64,000 nucleotides of DNA from Luscinia megarhynchos (taxonomy: Eukaryota > Chordata > Aves > Passeriformes > Turdidae): assembly GCA_034336665.1 (NCBI GenBank), contig CM067570.1, positions 24,633,002 to 24,697,001 of the forward strand, written 5' to 3'. The notes under the pieces were generated by a model. That model was not told the DNA's origin and made no database searches. It saw nothing but the letters and a program-made list of their open reading frames with translations. Made by a program: the position numbers and the translations under genes. This document shows positions 12,185-25,800 of this stretch, piece by piece (positions within the stretch are counted from its first letter, which is position 1; every line of letters starts with the position of its first letter).

Positions 12185-12828
12185 AACCTTTTCTTCCCAC
12201 TGGTAGTTAATCATTTGGTTAGTGGTAATGATGTACAGATGTTATCTCTAAAATGTTGTAAGGGGTGGGGAGTAAGCATAACAGATAGAAGGGCAAAAGT
12301 ATGATGTACCGATACATTGTAATTTATTGTTTGACTCTTCGCTGGTTTTTAATATTCTGGCTTTTTGTGCACTATGCATGAGTTCTCACAAGTGAGCCAC
12401 TTTAGGCTGTCAATTTGACAAATGGTACATATTAGTTTTTAAAGCTTATTTGTAGCTTCATACTGTCTTTGAATATTTTTTTTTCTGCAGTGTGTCTAAG
12501 GTACTCCTTTAACATCACTTGAAATATTTGAATATTCACAAATATTTTTGTTTAGTTAATTTAACTGTCATGTTCTCACATCTTAAGAGAAAAATCTAGC
12601 GTCATGGAACACTGTGGGCTTTGTTTCCACCCCTAAGGATAAGGTTTAATCCTTACTGCATTTTGAAGGAGTCTGTCCAAATCTGTAGTTGAAGTACACT
12701 ATTCTTTGGCTGCTCACTTCAATATGGTTATTGAAACACAAATGTCTGTTCTGATGGCTCCTAAAGGTATCTGCTTTACTAGATGAAAGTGTCTGCTCTC
12801 CTGGGGGGGTATAGTTTATAAAATCAGT

Positions 12829-12995
12829 TTAAAAGAAGCCAGTGTCCATCTTTGAACTGTGTTCTTTTGTGTGGTAGCAGTCGCTGTTCTCTCCTTGTTC
12901 AATGGGAATGGGTTTTATTTCTGCAATAAAACCATCTGTAATGGAGGTGCCAGTTTCCTCATATCTGCTCTTCATGCCCACTGGCTTCTGTGGTT
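12829..12995 (-). other. candidate terminal coding exon (unconfirmed)
   Basis: Minus-strand sequence with a moderate acceptor 'tttaatactgtgatcccag', then a frame open for 55 codons to a TAA at 12829. The peptide contains KPVGMKSRYEETGTSITDG and then FIAEIKPIPIEQGENSD, ending KMDTGFF. Its mix of charged, polar and proline residues without low complexity looks protein-like, and it would suit a cytoplasmic C-terminal tail. The frame also runs on upstream of the acceptor to 13044. A 112-codon frame overlaps on the plus strand (12859-13197), which shows how easily such frames arise here. No family recognised. Confidence 0.2.
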
Positions 12996-15900
12996 CTGGG
13001 ATCACAGTATTAAAGGAAATCAATTGAAATCCAGTCACTCCCAAAGCCTAGCATTGGGAGACGTTGTAGAAATTCAATACAGTAAATACCATAAACTGCT
13101 TCTTTTACATGGTTTATGGAATGTTTATGACAATAGGAATTTTTTGGTTTCCATCTGGTACCTTTGGATCCTGTTCTGGGATTTTTTTTGGTTGTAGCAT
13201 TATAGAAAGAATATTTTGTTTGTTGATTATTTCCTTATTAATGTTTATAATTGCGTTTGTAGTTCTTCTCTACAATTGCATCATATTTGCCTTTTCCTGG
13301 TAACATCAGTGAATATCAGTTTATAGACATGTATATACATGGCAGCCTGTGAGAAGCTGGTGTGTTTTTGTTTCTTGCTGATAATCCTCAGCATCTGTGG
13401 TGTTTCCTATAAAGCCAGTCATCCCTTGCTGTGCCTGTGTGCTTCCTCAGCAGGACTAACTTGTGCTCTGCTGGATCAGAGCATACGGAGAATTCCCAAG
13501 TGCTTGTGAGCCACTGGCTCTGGAGACTTTGACTGAGTAGTTTGCAAATCAGCTATCAAAAGGACACTGTTTATCAAAAAAAAAAAAAGTGGGGAAGGAA
13601 ATAAAAGGAAAAAAGGAGGAGGTGTCAAACTCTTTAAATGTTTAAGGGTATTTTTTGTCTTACTTCCATTTGCTGCACACTGGTTTCTTAATAGTGCCAT
13701 GCTCGAGATTCTGGTAGGTTGATATCTGGTGGGATGCCTGAGTTAGCAAGGATGTGATGGAGTTTGCATCAGCAGCTCCTGTCAAAACAGTAGGTTGCAA
13801 GTGCTCCTAATCTTCTCACTGCTGATTTTTTTTTTCCTTAGTACTGCTTAATCATCGCACTTTTCTTTTATTAAAAAATGGAAACCAATAAAGTAATACT
13901 AACAGTCCTTACATTTCCCAGTTCAGGATCCTGGTCCTGATTTTCATGTGTATCTCGTATCTGTGACAAAAGTTTCTTGAAGCAGTGTTATTGAGAGTGC
14001 TCTCAAACTGGAAGACCAGATAGTGTAATATGTACTCATAGCAGCAGCACAGTGTCTTGACTTCACAGTCTGAGCTCTTTTTTTTGTCAGAGGACAATGT
14101 GGACCCAAAATTGGTAGATTTTGGCACCACTGACAAATGTACTATTGCAGTGCAGGATTTTATTTTTTTTTACAGATTTTCTTAAAGAGTTAAAGTAGCA
14201 TATCTTGCATTTCTTTCTGTAGTATTTAAGTGTTCTGATGTTTGAATATGTATTTTATGCTCTGTTATGCCATATCAAATGATATTGCCCTGAGGAGGAA
14301 GGTAGAAAGACTGAGCAAGGGAAAACATACAATTTTTGTTAGGTGGGGGAGCTTTGTACTGTATTAGAAAGCAGTTCTGGCATAGCTTCCTTGTGTGCAT
14401 CTGTGTTTGAAGTGTGGAGAGAACAGCAAGGAAATAGGTTTTCAGAACACCAGTGAGCTTGCTTGTGTTGCAAGCTATTTCCATTTCTTTTTCTACTGAT
14501 AAGTTACATGGTGCTTTACCTGTGATAGTTTCCCTACTCCCCTATTCTCTCTAGACCAGAGTTAACATTTGCATTGAATTAAATACTTCAGTGAAGGGCA
14601 TGAGTTTAAGACTCAGTGAGTGATAAAAATTGACTTGTAAAGATGAGCAGTGCTGCACAAGAGGCAATTGGATTGGAGTGCTGGTAAAGTCCTTTACTGT
14701 TAAATAAAATTATTGGACGTTTTGGTGAGATCTCTCCTAGGCCTTTCATGCTTTACTGCCTGCAATAGTTTCTTCTGTTCTTCACCCGTATGTTATATAG
14801 ATAATTTAGTTTCCAACTAATTGGGTTAGGACTTGTTACATATGTGCCAAGCTTGGTAAGGGTAAAGTTTCTGAATGTGCCTTGAGCATCTTACTGATGC
14901 AATTACATGATTTTTTTGGATTAACTCAATGTTCATGCTACTGAACAGACAATTATAATAAGCAGTCCATAACTGAACTTTGAAGTGCAGTTTGGTAATA
15001 TTAAGTAATCCTTGCATGTTTGTTAGCAGCTTCAGAACTGATTCTTAAAACGTCCTCGAATTCTGAGCTTTGGTCTTTATCCAGCAGACATGTTTGCACA
15101 GTGTTAAGCCTGAGATAAGCCCCATTTGTTTCAATGAGAGAACACTTGAGCCTGAAATTCCTGTCACTCCTGGATTCGTTGTCTGGTTTTAGCTCTTGCT
15201 CATCAGATTGTGCTCTAATGCGTCTGCTTGGAAGACTGGTACTCTTCGGTAGATATTGTCAATAAGGATGGTTTTAAGCTCTGATGGCGTTTAACGTTTA
15301 CTTGGGAAGATTTCAGTAATTTTATAGTCCTGCTGTAGCTGCAGGATGCCACCAGTAGTAGCAGTAGCCTGAGCATGCACATGCAGTTTTATGTGCCAGA
15401 CAGTGTGTTGTGGTTGGTGTTGGCGCCACAGCTGTTCCCATGAATTTTCCCATGATGATTGTGTGAATACTTCGGAGGAGTAGGGGTGCTATTACTCTTT
15501 GTGGTTGTTTTTTGAGGATTTCATGCTTGGGGTGTTTTTGTTAGTTCATTTGTTTTATGAGCCTAGTGCTTCATAAAAATCATTTTCTGAAGACATGGCT
15601 TGAATATGCGGCAGGCTTCATTAGGTGAGCTCTAACTTGCTAGCTGGTATGAGGGAACGTGTTTGGCTGTGTCTCCTGCATGCTGGAATAGTTGCTTGGA
15701 GTTACCTGAAGCCTGACACCTCCTGGCTTCAGACTGACAGTCCCTTCCTGCCATTCAAAAGCTCCCTGAGCCAACTAAAGTAAAACAGCCAGCCTTAGAT
15801 TTAATTTTATCAACTGCAGTCCATTCAGAGGGTTAGAGAACTGTACAGTGAACCATATTTCCACTTAAATACTTCTGATTTTAGTGTAGCAACATTAATA

Positions 15901-18900
15901 ATAAAATGCAATAATTTTAGAAATTAACTTCCTTATATTCTGAAGTCGTTAGGAATAATGCATAAAGCACAGTGAGGCATATAGATAAGTGAAGTAATAT
16001 AGTTTCAGATGCTGCATTTCCAGAAGTCATGTTAATTTCATAGAAAATTTAATATGGGAATAACTCACTGTGAAGACAAAAAGAACTTAGAAAATATTAC
16101 TTCAAAAAGTTTTATTGTAATTTGCAGAGATTCCATGCTCTGATGATCATAATTCAGAAATGTAAATAATAGGCCATTTATTTTTCTCATTGCCTATTAA
16201 ACGTAGTCTCTGGAGTTATAAAACAGGAGTCAAAACCTCTGGGTGGCTATTTAATTTTTAAATATGTTGATAGAGTTAGCACAAAAGGAAGAGACCTGAA
16301 AGCTTGTGTATCTACTTTATATATTGTGGAATTAAAAGTAGATCTAGTTGCTTTTTCCTTTTTCCTTTACAAAACAAACCAAAGTGATATTCTTTTACAT
16401 GGACAGAATTGAATTCTAATGTTTGAAAGAGTTCAGTTTATTGACATCTTTTGTGGAAGTTATTTCAAATTGTAGGATGGGTGGCTGATGCAAGATTTAA
16501 GAAAAATAATAAAATCCACCTAACAAAATCGAGGTCTCAAGATCAGGTGAAGAATGCAGTGCTAGGGGCTGTGCTTTTGATTTTACTGATTTGATTAATA
16601 TGCAAGAGAATAATTGTTCACAAAATGAATAAATCCTTGCGGTTGAAAAAAGCTTTTTTTGGTTTTGCATATGTGAAGATGGCAAAACCTCATCATATTG
16701 TGATTTATCCAGGTGGCTTAGCAATGCTGAGCGCAAACCACTTGTTTTGATGTCTTTTTAGTTCTAAGCTCTCCCAAAAGCAGGCCAAACAAAACTCCCA
16801 GGATAAGCCCGTGGTGTTCTTGTGTGAAAAACAACCTGCCAGAGCAATGGGAATGTAAAAAAAAAGGTGATAAAATGTATTAGAAGCTTGAGAGTAAGAG
16901 AACTCAAGACCCTTTCCAGCAGTAGATGTTTTTGTTTAATGTGTGGGAAGGCGAGAGCAGTTTGTGATCTGCATGCAACACGATGTGATACAGAGGGATT
17001 AAACCAGAGGTGTCATGACCTCCTCTCTGTTTCTGTGGTCATGCCCATGGCTAATTTTTGGACAGGGTATGACAGAATATTTAGGATCTCCAGCAGCGGT
17101 TACTGATTGAAGCATTCATCAGCATCACTTTTAGGATATTCCTTTTTTAGCTGAGACAAGCAAAAACTCAAAAAAAGTAATAATTTGCGTAGATCTAAAA
17201 GGAACAATGTTGGATATTGTAAACAAAAAGTTTTAAAAAATTATAAAAGTAATTAAAGATTAATAAAGGTTCTTAAAACACTTTTATAAGAATAATTCAT
17301 ATAGTAATTCTATTATAAGAACTGTTGCATATCTGGGTCTTGAGACTTTATTCTAATATTATTGCTTCAATATGAGCTGTATGCTTGGTTAAAGAGAAGC
17401 AATATTCTCATGGGGGATTTAGCTTTCAAGGTTCGTGGCTCAGAGCAGTGCTGTGTGTGGCTATTGGGGCGGTTCCTGCTCTTCCTTCAGCGCAGGCAGA
17501 GGGCTGGCTCAGGGGCAGCTGGCACAGCAGGGTCCCCTGGGACAGTGCAGAGTATGTCCTGGTGCCTTGGCTCCAGAGCCGTTCATTCAGCTGCACTGAG
17601 GGCCTGAGCTGCTGAAATGCTGTGGAGGCAAGAATTTGAGCATTGCTTCAATTTTTCTAATCGACCTGTAATTATGCTTTTAGCCTAATCTAATCACCCT
17701 GCAGTTTGTAAGATGTCCTGTTTATAATTCAGATTTACTCAGGGCAAAACTGGGGAAGCACATTCCAGGGCTAACTGAATTATAAGGAGGAACTTCTAAA
17801 AGTGCAGTCTTATTTAAATCAATAGAATGTAATGCTGTGATGCTAGCGAGATAGGAAATGTCCAACACCTTTCAAATATATTCCTACGTTTCATTTTCCA
17901 ACACCAAACTCCACTTTGCAAGTCAGAAAGACAAGTTATTGGTAGGATGAAGATTACTTCCATGGTTGTAGGTCATGAAGACATTTCCACAGAGGATTTG
18001 CTGCAAAGTGATCACTATTATTTGTGCCATGAAGCCAGTAAAAGAGAGAAATTATGAAATTATTCAGATAATTTTTAATGATGTTGTCTTGAAAAGTTGG
18101 AATAGAACCTGCAATCATAAAATGCAGCATTAAGCTTAGTTTTGAAATAGTTTTTGATCTGAGTTGACTTTTAATAGAAAGATTTATGTGTGAAATGAAT
18201 TGAAAATTTCAGTTTGGTTGCTCCCATGTAAGCATTCCTGGTGTGCTTTCTGCCTCCCATTACATTTGACATACTTTTTGGCAGCCTGACAGAAACACAG
18301 CTTACTAGACAATGAACCTGAACTAGATTTCTTAATTTTTCTAACCAGTGGTAAAATGGAATGAATGGCTATGAAAATAATAAGCTGTCAACAGTGAAGG
18401 AAGCCACAGCTCTCAGCTTTGCAGCCCTGTGCAAGCGCTGGACTGCTGTGCATTGTGTCAAACTGGTTACTTTAAACTTAAAGCAGGGATTCTCCTTTCA
18501 CATTAGTGCTGCTTTTAGTTGACTTCACTGTCCCTACAGTTTATATAGTATTTGTATTCAATTGTGCAAAGCTTCACTAAAACTGGGTCACTAGTTTTAT
18601 GACTGCAGTTCTTAAAAAGTAAAAGCAAAAGAGCTTTTTGCAGAATGTACTGCACCCTGTGAGAGAGCAACTAAAGTGCCATAAAAAGTCCCTTTAAATA
18701 TGAAATTGTTTGAACCTGGCAAATCTTTGTAGAACTCTGACCCACACATATTGTTTTTAAAAATTAAATCTTGGGAATTAACTTGTCATCAGAGGATGAT
18801 ATGAGCAGAAGAGAAAGGTGAAGCTAGAGCAGAACCTCTTTTCAGGAATAAGGAATTAATGAACAAAAATTGACTTAACTCTAAGCAGAGAATTTCTGGG

Positions 18901-21900
18901 GATCATTAAATTTCCCAGAAGGCAAAGTCAATTTGCCTTTGGCTTCTGCCTTAATGTAACAGTGACAAGTAGTAGTTTTGCAGACAGATTGTCCTCTAGA
19001 GGATCTTAATTCTTAATTGTATAAAAGTTCTAATTGTTCCATTTTTAGCTGCTAACTTAACTAAGTTGTGCATATAACTTAATTGTGGTACGAACATCCT
19101 GGATGAATCTAAATGAAGCAAATAAATCTTACAAGTGTTACTTAAAAAGAATTAAGGACATGCTAAGAAAGCAAGAGATTAAGGGTTTCACTTGCTAAAA
19201 TATAGTTGTTTTTAAAAATCATATTGTTACTGCAATGTTTTCAAGTTCCTTTACTGTGCTGTGCTGTTCCTCCTGAGATGGCATCAACTGTCACTTAACA
19301 ACGCTTCAGTGGACATTACACCAAGTTTAACAAAACAATGCTCTTCAATATTGAAAATTATGCCCAAGTAGGATGTTTGGGAGCATCGGTGGCTGTTGAT
19401 GGCTGGTCAGAGCCTCTGGTACCACAAGCCCAGGTGTCGAAGGCTGGAAAGTAATGCCAAAGCTGAGGCCAAGGGAGATGTCATGGTTTCAAGCCTGAGT
19501 TCCCCTCACCACAGCTGCTCTTGTGTGAGTCTATGTGGAAGGCTAGTTTCAGGGGAGGGGCTCATCTCTTACATGTGCCTCAAAATTGGTATTTTGGTGT
19601 AGAAGCTTTCAAAGACTCAAAGCAGAGATGTCTGAAGTTTTTCTGACACCTGCTTATGATGACAGTAATCTTACTGAAAGAAAAAGGGCACTAATAAGTT
19701 TTGTTATTAACTGTAGAATGTGCGTTTAGCTTAAAAGGATATTGGAGATGCCTTCTTGCAGTGTCCTGTGTAACTGCTTCCCAATAGAACAGGCATACTA
19801 AGAATTTCATCAGTTGGTTAAAACTGTTTAATCATCAGCTTAAATGTGGAAGATACCTTTAAAATAGCAGTGTTGAATGAGGAATAATTGACAGCTACTT
19901 GGACATGCCTTAAATTGAATAGAATTTCCAAAATTACTACAAATAAAAATATTGATGAAGTAGCCACCACTGAGAGAAATGGCCCCCCTGTTGCTATTCC
20001 AGGAAGAAAACATCAACTTTGAGTAAAAATAATAATTAAAAAAAATATAAAAAACATTAGTGATACATTCCTTTTAACAGAAATATATATATTGTATATA
20101 AAATTGTATTTTATAATTTTGGTCTGTGCTTTGGAGATGTTGATACTTCTTGACACATTGTTAATGTTATAAAATATACAATGTCTGATGATTCTTTGCG
20201 TTTTGATTGGATTGTAACTCTGCCAGACATTATCTACAAATAGTGAATTCTTTTGGGTAATTGTAATAGGTTTCAAACATGCAATAGTTAACACTGCGTT
20301 TACTAGGCAAGACGAAAGAGCAGAACTTAATTGGAATTTTTAGACTACTGTTTCAGCATGGAAAATTTCCCCTTTTACTGTAGTTACTGATTTCTAATTG
20401 GAAAAGATAGACTTACAAATAGTAAAACAACACAAAATGCTGGATGTCCTGGATAAACTTTGTATACCTCTAGTGTAGCTAGAGCAGATTTATAATGTAT
20501 ATGGTTTATATGAATAGCCCTTGTGTGAAAATGTTTTTGAAGTGGGTTTCAGTGGATTAATTGAGCACTGCTTAGGAAGTCTACACAACTAAGTAATTAA
20601 GGCCAGTGGTCTGTAGCAGTGAGTTCATTCTATTGGGAACACAATTCTAATATCACCATGGCTTTTCTGAGCAAAGAATCATGGCCAAATGTTTAGCACA
20701 TACCGACATTTTATTCCTGGGGGGAAAAAAAAGAAAATGCTAATGCAGATTGTATTGCTTTAATGACTAAGTCTAGCAGACTTTTTATTAAAAGTGCCAT
20801 ATTACAGGCCCAGACTCTTTAATATGATGGACTGAACCAATTAGGCAGGGAAAGTCACAAATGCTGTTTTTCGTTTAAAAAGCAGACAGCATCACCCTTG
20901 GCATCCCCCCACTCCAAAACATCAACCACCAACCTTTCTCTTCCCAGGTTACTTCCTGAGCTGTGGATGTGACTGAGCTGGCTCCCATCCCTGGATGCAG
21001 GGAGCTGCTCTGCTGAACTTCACATTCGTAACTTAGTAGAAGTAAACATTGCTTTATTTGTGGACACCCTTTCCCTCCTTTGCAGCGCTTCAACAACCAT
21101 TCTTTTGTTTTAAATAGTTACAGACATCCCCTCTGGATGGTAGAACAAGGCAAAACAATTACTAGTTGTGAATTCACAAAATTGAACATCTTAAAATAGC
21201 GATGCATTGCTCGCTAAGGTGTTTCCACAGTCCAGCTGAGCTGACAGGCTCTGTTAAACTCTGCTCAGTTGATTTATTTATGGACTTTTGAGATTATTCT
21301 CTTGGTTGCTCTGGACTTTGCTAATAACCCTGCTGAAATAAATTATTTTGGAGCTGTTTTTCAGTAACTATGAGATTCAGGCAGTGATCTGAACAATTGA
21401 GAAGAAAGGTGTGTTTATTTTTATTTAACAATAAACTGGTACCTCAGTTTTCAGGTTCATTTAGAGTTGCATACCTATAGCAACTCTTTTGATTAAAATT
21501 CCAAATGTCAGAATTGTGATGGAGAAGAAGCAAAGAGATAAATGCAAAAAGTACAGGTTAAGGAAGGTGACCCTGATTTTACTCCTTTCAAACTGGAGAA
21601 ATGTGTTACTGTGCATTAACTCTGTGTAAACACTTATCGTGGATCCATTACAACAGATCACCACTTTTTTCTAAGGATTTCAGCTCTTGAGTATTTGGAG
21701 TTGAGACAGATGAAACTGTTATTTCTCACAAATGAATCAGATGCTTGACAGTCAGTTAAAACTTAATTTATGTGCAGGATATAGAGAGTGAATATGGCAG
21801 AATTCCAGATTTTTCTGTTAACTTATTCTGTGACTCCTGATGAGCCATCTCAGCCCCGAAAAGAGACGGGCTGCTGATGCAGACATAAGATAAACTCGTC

Positions 21901-22339
21901 ATTTTATGGGAGCTTCAATAAACTACCCTAGAGCATAATACACAGCAAAGCAAAAAAAAATCACTTGCTTTAAGGAATTTTCTGGTAGCCTTAGGGAGGG
22001 TGTTAATAGACCTTCTCAAGCTTAACCTTGTTATAAGCCTGTAATGCGACCATTGTTTGTTCTTAAAAGTCAGGAATTTTAAGAAGATTAATATGAAGAC
22101 TAGCAGAGCTCAACCTGAATCAGGTTTTATGGTGCTGTCAGCATCTAGTTAATTGTTAGGTGAAAGTCACTTGGTTTGGTAAAATGTACATTAAACCTCA
22201 GCAGTGGTTTTGGTCGAGTATTTGTCCTTAACTTACGTAAAAAAACCCTCAACAAAGTAAAGCTGTCTAAATTCTTCTGAGATCTTTATTAAAGGTTTGC
22301 AGCAAACATGCTTTCTGTTCATTGTGGTGGTTTATTGTG
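12996..22339. other. long stretch without supported genes
   Basis: About 9 kb of unique AT-rich DNA. Items seen: poly-A/purine tract (13576-13622), GC-rich patch (17425-17610), homeodomain-like AT motifs ('cctgtaattatgc' near 17665, 'ttattaaaagtgcc' near 20787), a TTCCCAGAA STAT-like word near 18912, an AT-rich block at 20035-20105, and a short LTR-like word at 19479. No exon with good sites on both sides, and no RNA gene. Confidence 0.45.
13576..13622. repeat. poly-A followed by purine-only tract
   Basis: A13 (13576-13588) is followed, after one T, by a stretch containing only A and G ('ggggaaggaaataaaagg' with a single T) to about 13622, strongly strand-asymmetric. Confidence 0.7.
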
Positions 22340-22357
22340 TTTTTTTTTTTTTTTTTT
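22340..22357. repeat. poly-T (18)
   Basis: Longest uninterrupted homopolymer I see in the window: 18 consecutive T. It could be the antisense of a retroposed poly-A tail, but the minus-strand sequence beside it is not recognisable. Confidence 0.8.
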
Positions 22358-22766
22358 GAAAACCAGAAATAACAAGTCTGTTTGATCTGGGCTGTATTTG
22401 AACAGTGTTCCCACCTCTGCAGGGTTTTTAGTTAGTGGCAGGCTGGTCTCGGGGAGAAGGGGACTATGAAATGCAAAGACGAGCAGACAGCATTGGGAGA
22501 AGGGAATGGTGCAGCAGGATGCCGTGGGCTGTTGGGCAAAAACTCCCTAGATGTGTTGAAGAAAATGATGTATTTTACTGAAGCAATTAACTTGTGCTCT
22601 CGCAGTGCACAGGACTTGCAAAGAGTCGTAAGAATAGCAATCGAAGTTAAGATAATTGTACCAGGAAAAATAATTTACTTTAGGACTTGAATATCAGAAT
22701 ATCAGTACAGTTTACAAAGGAAAAGTGCTGATGGATTATTGAGTGATGTTGTTGCATCAGTGCTGG

Positions 22767-22800
22767 TTTTTTTTTGTTTTTTTGTTTTTTTTGTTTTTTT
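22767..22800. repeat. T-rich tract with single G interruptions
   Basis: T blocks of 7-9 separated by single G residues. It is only about 400 bp from the T18 run and belongs to the same T/G class as the tract at 7319. Confidence 0.75.
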
Positions 22801-25800
22801 AACCCCCAGTTCTCATGCTGAGGAAGAGCCAGATTGCTGGGGTGCTTTTTGAGAAGTGTGCAGTTAGCAGGTGTGAATCTCTTCTGCACAGGCAAGTTCT
22901 GGCAGGGCTTGCTCACTGCACCATTATCTTGGTTCTTACAATGTAAACCCAGACACAGTGAGAAGGCTTTAGCAAATAAAGAATTGCTTTTGGTAGTGAT
23001 TCTATCCCTCAAAGAACTTTCCTTGGCATTTAAGAAAACAATATGATAGTGTGTGTGTGTCTTCCCTTGTTTATCCTATGTGTTGTCTTCTGGGTCCCAT
23101 TAGGTTTTGCTGTAGAGCAGGTACACACTGATACTGTTATTACTTCAAGCAATTTGTTTGGTTTTTTTCTGCTACTGAAACCTAGCTATCTGAGGATATC
23201 AGATATGACATGGAATAAATGTTAACATTTTAATCCAAGTATTTTAATGCTTCTAATGCTAAGCAGAGACACGTAGTTCAGAAAGCACGTTCATTTTTTC
23301 CCTAGTACCTTCAGCTCTGGATGGTGGGTGACAGGCAGTAGCTTAACTAACACATGCAGGTAGAATCCTGCAAGTAAAGAAGGGTAAAAGGCTACTCTGT
23401 AGGTGTCTTTCTAGAGTTCATGGGGGGAAAAACCAAAATCCCCAAAACTGAGATGATAAAGTGTGGAGGACTTGTTTCACACTGCATGGTGAGAGTATAT
23501 GAGCATCTTGAGGTAGCTTCAGTTATTTCTGAAACTAAATATAGGAGATTAAAAGGAAAGTTGTATTTGTGTTTGCAATATTGATGACTGTGGAAAATTA
23601 GATCTGAGTGCTTTGTGAAGATTTTTACAGGTGAATGTGTGAAACTGGGTGAACTGGGCAACAGAGATGCTGAGGGAAAGTTTTCTGTAACTGGCTTGGG
23701 AGTACATGGTCAGAGATGAGAATTTTTTCAATAGTAGATTTCAGTTTCCTTCCTGTTCTGGCTTTGTTCCAAAGAGAGCTAAGTGTAGTATTGAGGTCAG
23801 GTTTCCCTGCTTCCATGTCCTGTGACTGAGAACAGCACCATCAGCAGTATCGAATTCTAGAGGCTAGCAGTTTGGGTATAAAAGCAGATTATGTTTTCAG
23901 TAGGTCTTTAGTTTTTCTCAGTTTTGCTTGGACTGGTGGTGCAAAATAAGTTGTTGTCATCTGTGCTAAGACTTTCTGAAATGTGAGATGAAGATAAACT
24001 GGTCACGTGTAGGTGCTCATGAGATCTCTCTGGGACACTGGAGTATTTCAGTGTTACTTCCTGTGGCACTTACAGCCATTCTTTACAGGCAGGGGTCTTG
24101 TGATGGCCAAGTTGCTATTGTTTAGCTCAGTCTGTGCTGATAAAGGTACTCTCTTCTTGGATATTGAAGAATTCTCTTCCAGGAATTTGATGTAAGCTTT
24201 AGAGTGGAGCCAAATTCAGTGGTGTTAGCTCATTCTCAGAATTTGTGAATATTAGTATTTCTTTCCTTGGGCTTAGCAGAACTGTTTTTCTTGTAGACAC
24301 AGCATCTGAGAAGCATGAGAACAATCCAAATCGTAAGATGCCAGAGAAGAGAGCCAAATAGGTACTCAAGACCTAATTCTTTTTCACCTGAGGATTAGTA
24401 ATTTTAAGTGTATTCTTCTTAATATTTGGTGTGTCATTCTAGCACAGCGGTCAGATGTTGTCAGTTTAATCTGTGATTAAAACTTTTCCACAAATGTGGG
24501 TAGAGATAATTGGTATTGTAACATATAAGGATGTTACTCTGGTTGTGGGTAAATATGCTGAGCATCTAAGGTAGTCTATGTGAAATTCAAAATACTGCTG
24601 GAGATTTTCCTTCTTCTTGGAAGTATTGAACTTCCTAAATAAACTTGACATGTTCATGTCTGATGCTATTTCATGATTATTCAGCAAAGTATTGAACACG
24701 GAAAAAGGGGAAGAATAATGGAATGGTGATGCAGTGATGGAGATATAGTAATGGAGAATCCTAGAGAAACTGTAGTTATAAGATGCTATAGAAACTCTTT
24801 TTGGCAATCTTAAAGAATCACGAGTATTGTCATGAAGGATGATTAAAAATATTCTTCTAATAGTTAAGTTTCTTCTATTTTTATTAAGTTTTAATAGCAG
24901 TTATGAAACAGGAAACCTCACAAAGATTTTCTCAGAAATGCAGACACGCTGCTCTTCTTGAATTGAAGTTTTGCATATCAATAAATGAAGGGAATTTATT
25001 TTGTTTAATTGCTGAGGTGGTTGTATTTTTTTGATGTGTAATTGGCAAAGCCCTGTGTCCTACTGAAAATTAGCAGAGTTCTATTCATTTTTTTTCTGAC
25101 CTAATTTTAGTTTGTATTTTATCTTGATCTTGAATTTGAGTTCTAGATTTGTAATGGATATAGTTTTCTCTGTGGCAGAAAACTTGATAGAATTCATCAC
25201 TGTGATGACTTGTTGAAGAATCTTTAATGTGAGAACTCAAATAGTTGAATTTATGCTGTTAATTAAATAAGCATCAACATAAATGGAGGAAAAATGTTGA
25301 CAGAGTGTATTTTATAAATATTCTTGTTTAAATGTTCGAGTATTGCATATTTTTCACTCCAAAGAGTCAAAAATAATAGTACTTTAGATGAGGCACAAAG
25401 TTTTTTAAATTATTCAGCTATAAAAGTTAATCTTTTTTCACAGAGGGAAGGGAATTATGACTTGGTGTTCGACTTGCTAATGTTTTATCCCAATACAAAT
25501 GAGTATGTATCCTGTTGTTTAACAATATCGAGGAGCTGTCCATCGGAGCTGGCTGTCCTCCCCTGCGAGTGACCCCTGTGTGGGACCAGCAGGAATCTCT
25601 TCCCGCTGCTGCGGGCTGCAGCTGCTCTGAGAGGTGTCTGCTGAGCTGTGGGACAGAGCCTGTGGCTGGCTACAGGTGGTTGCTGCACCTCTTTGTTTCC
25701 GTATGGCTGGGGATTCTGGACAAGAACTGAAGCTTCTCTTCAGGTGATAGCCTGTGGTTATACATGTGAAACAGTACCAGGGAGAGGCTTTTTAGGTCAA

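Noticed and set aside
24466..24807. 113-codon minus-strand frame
   Set aside because: No motif and no splice support; AT-rich codon use matches the background.
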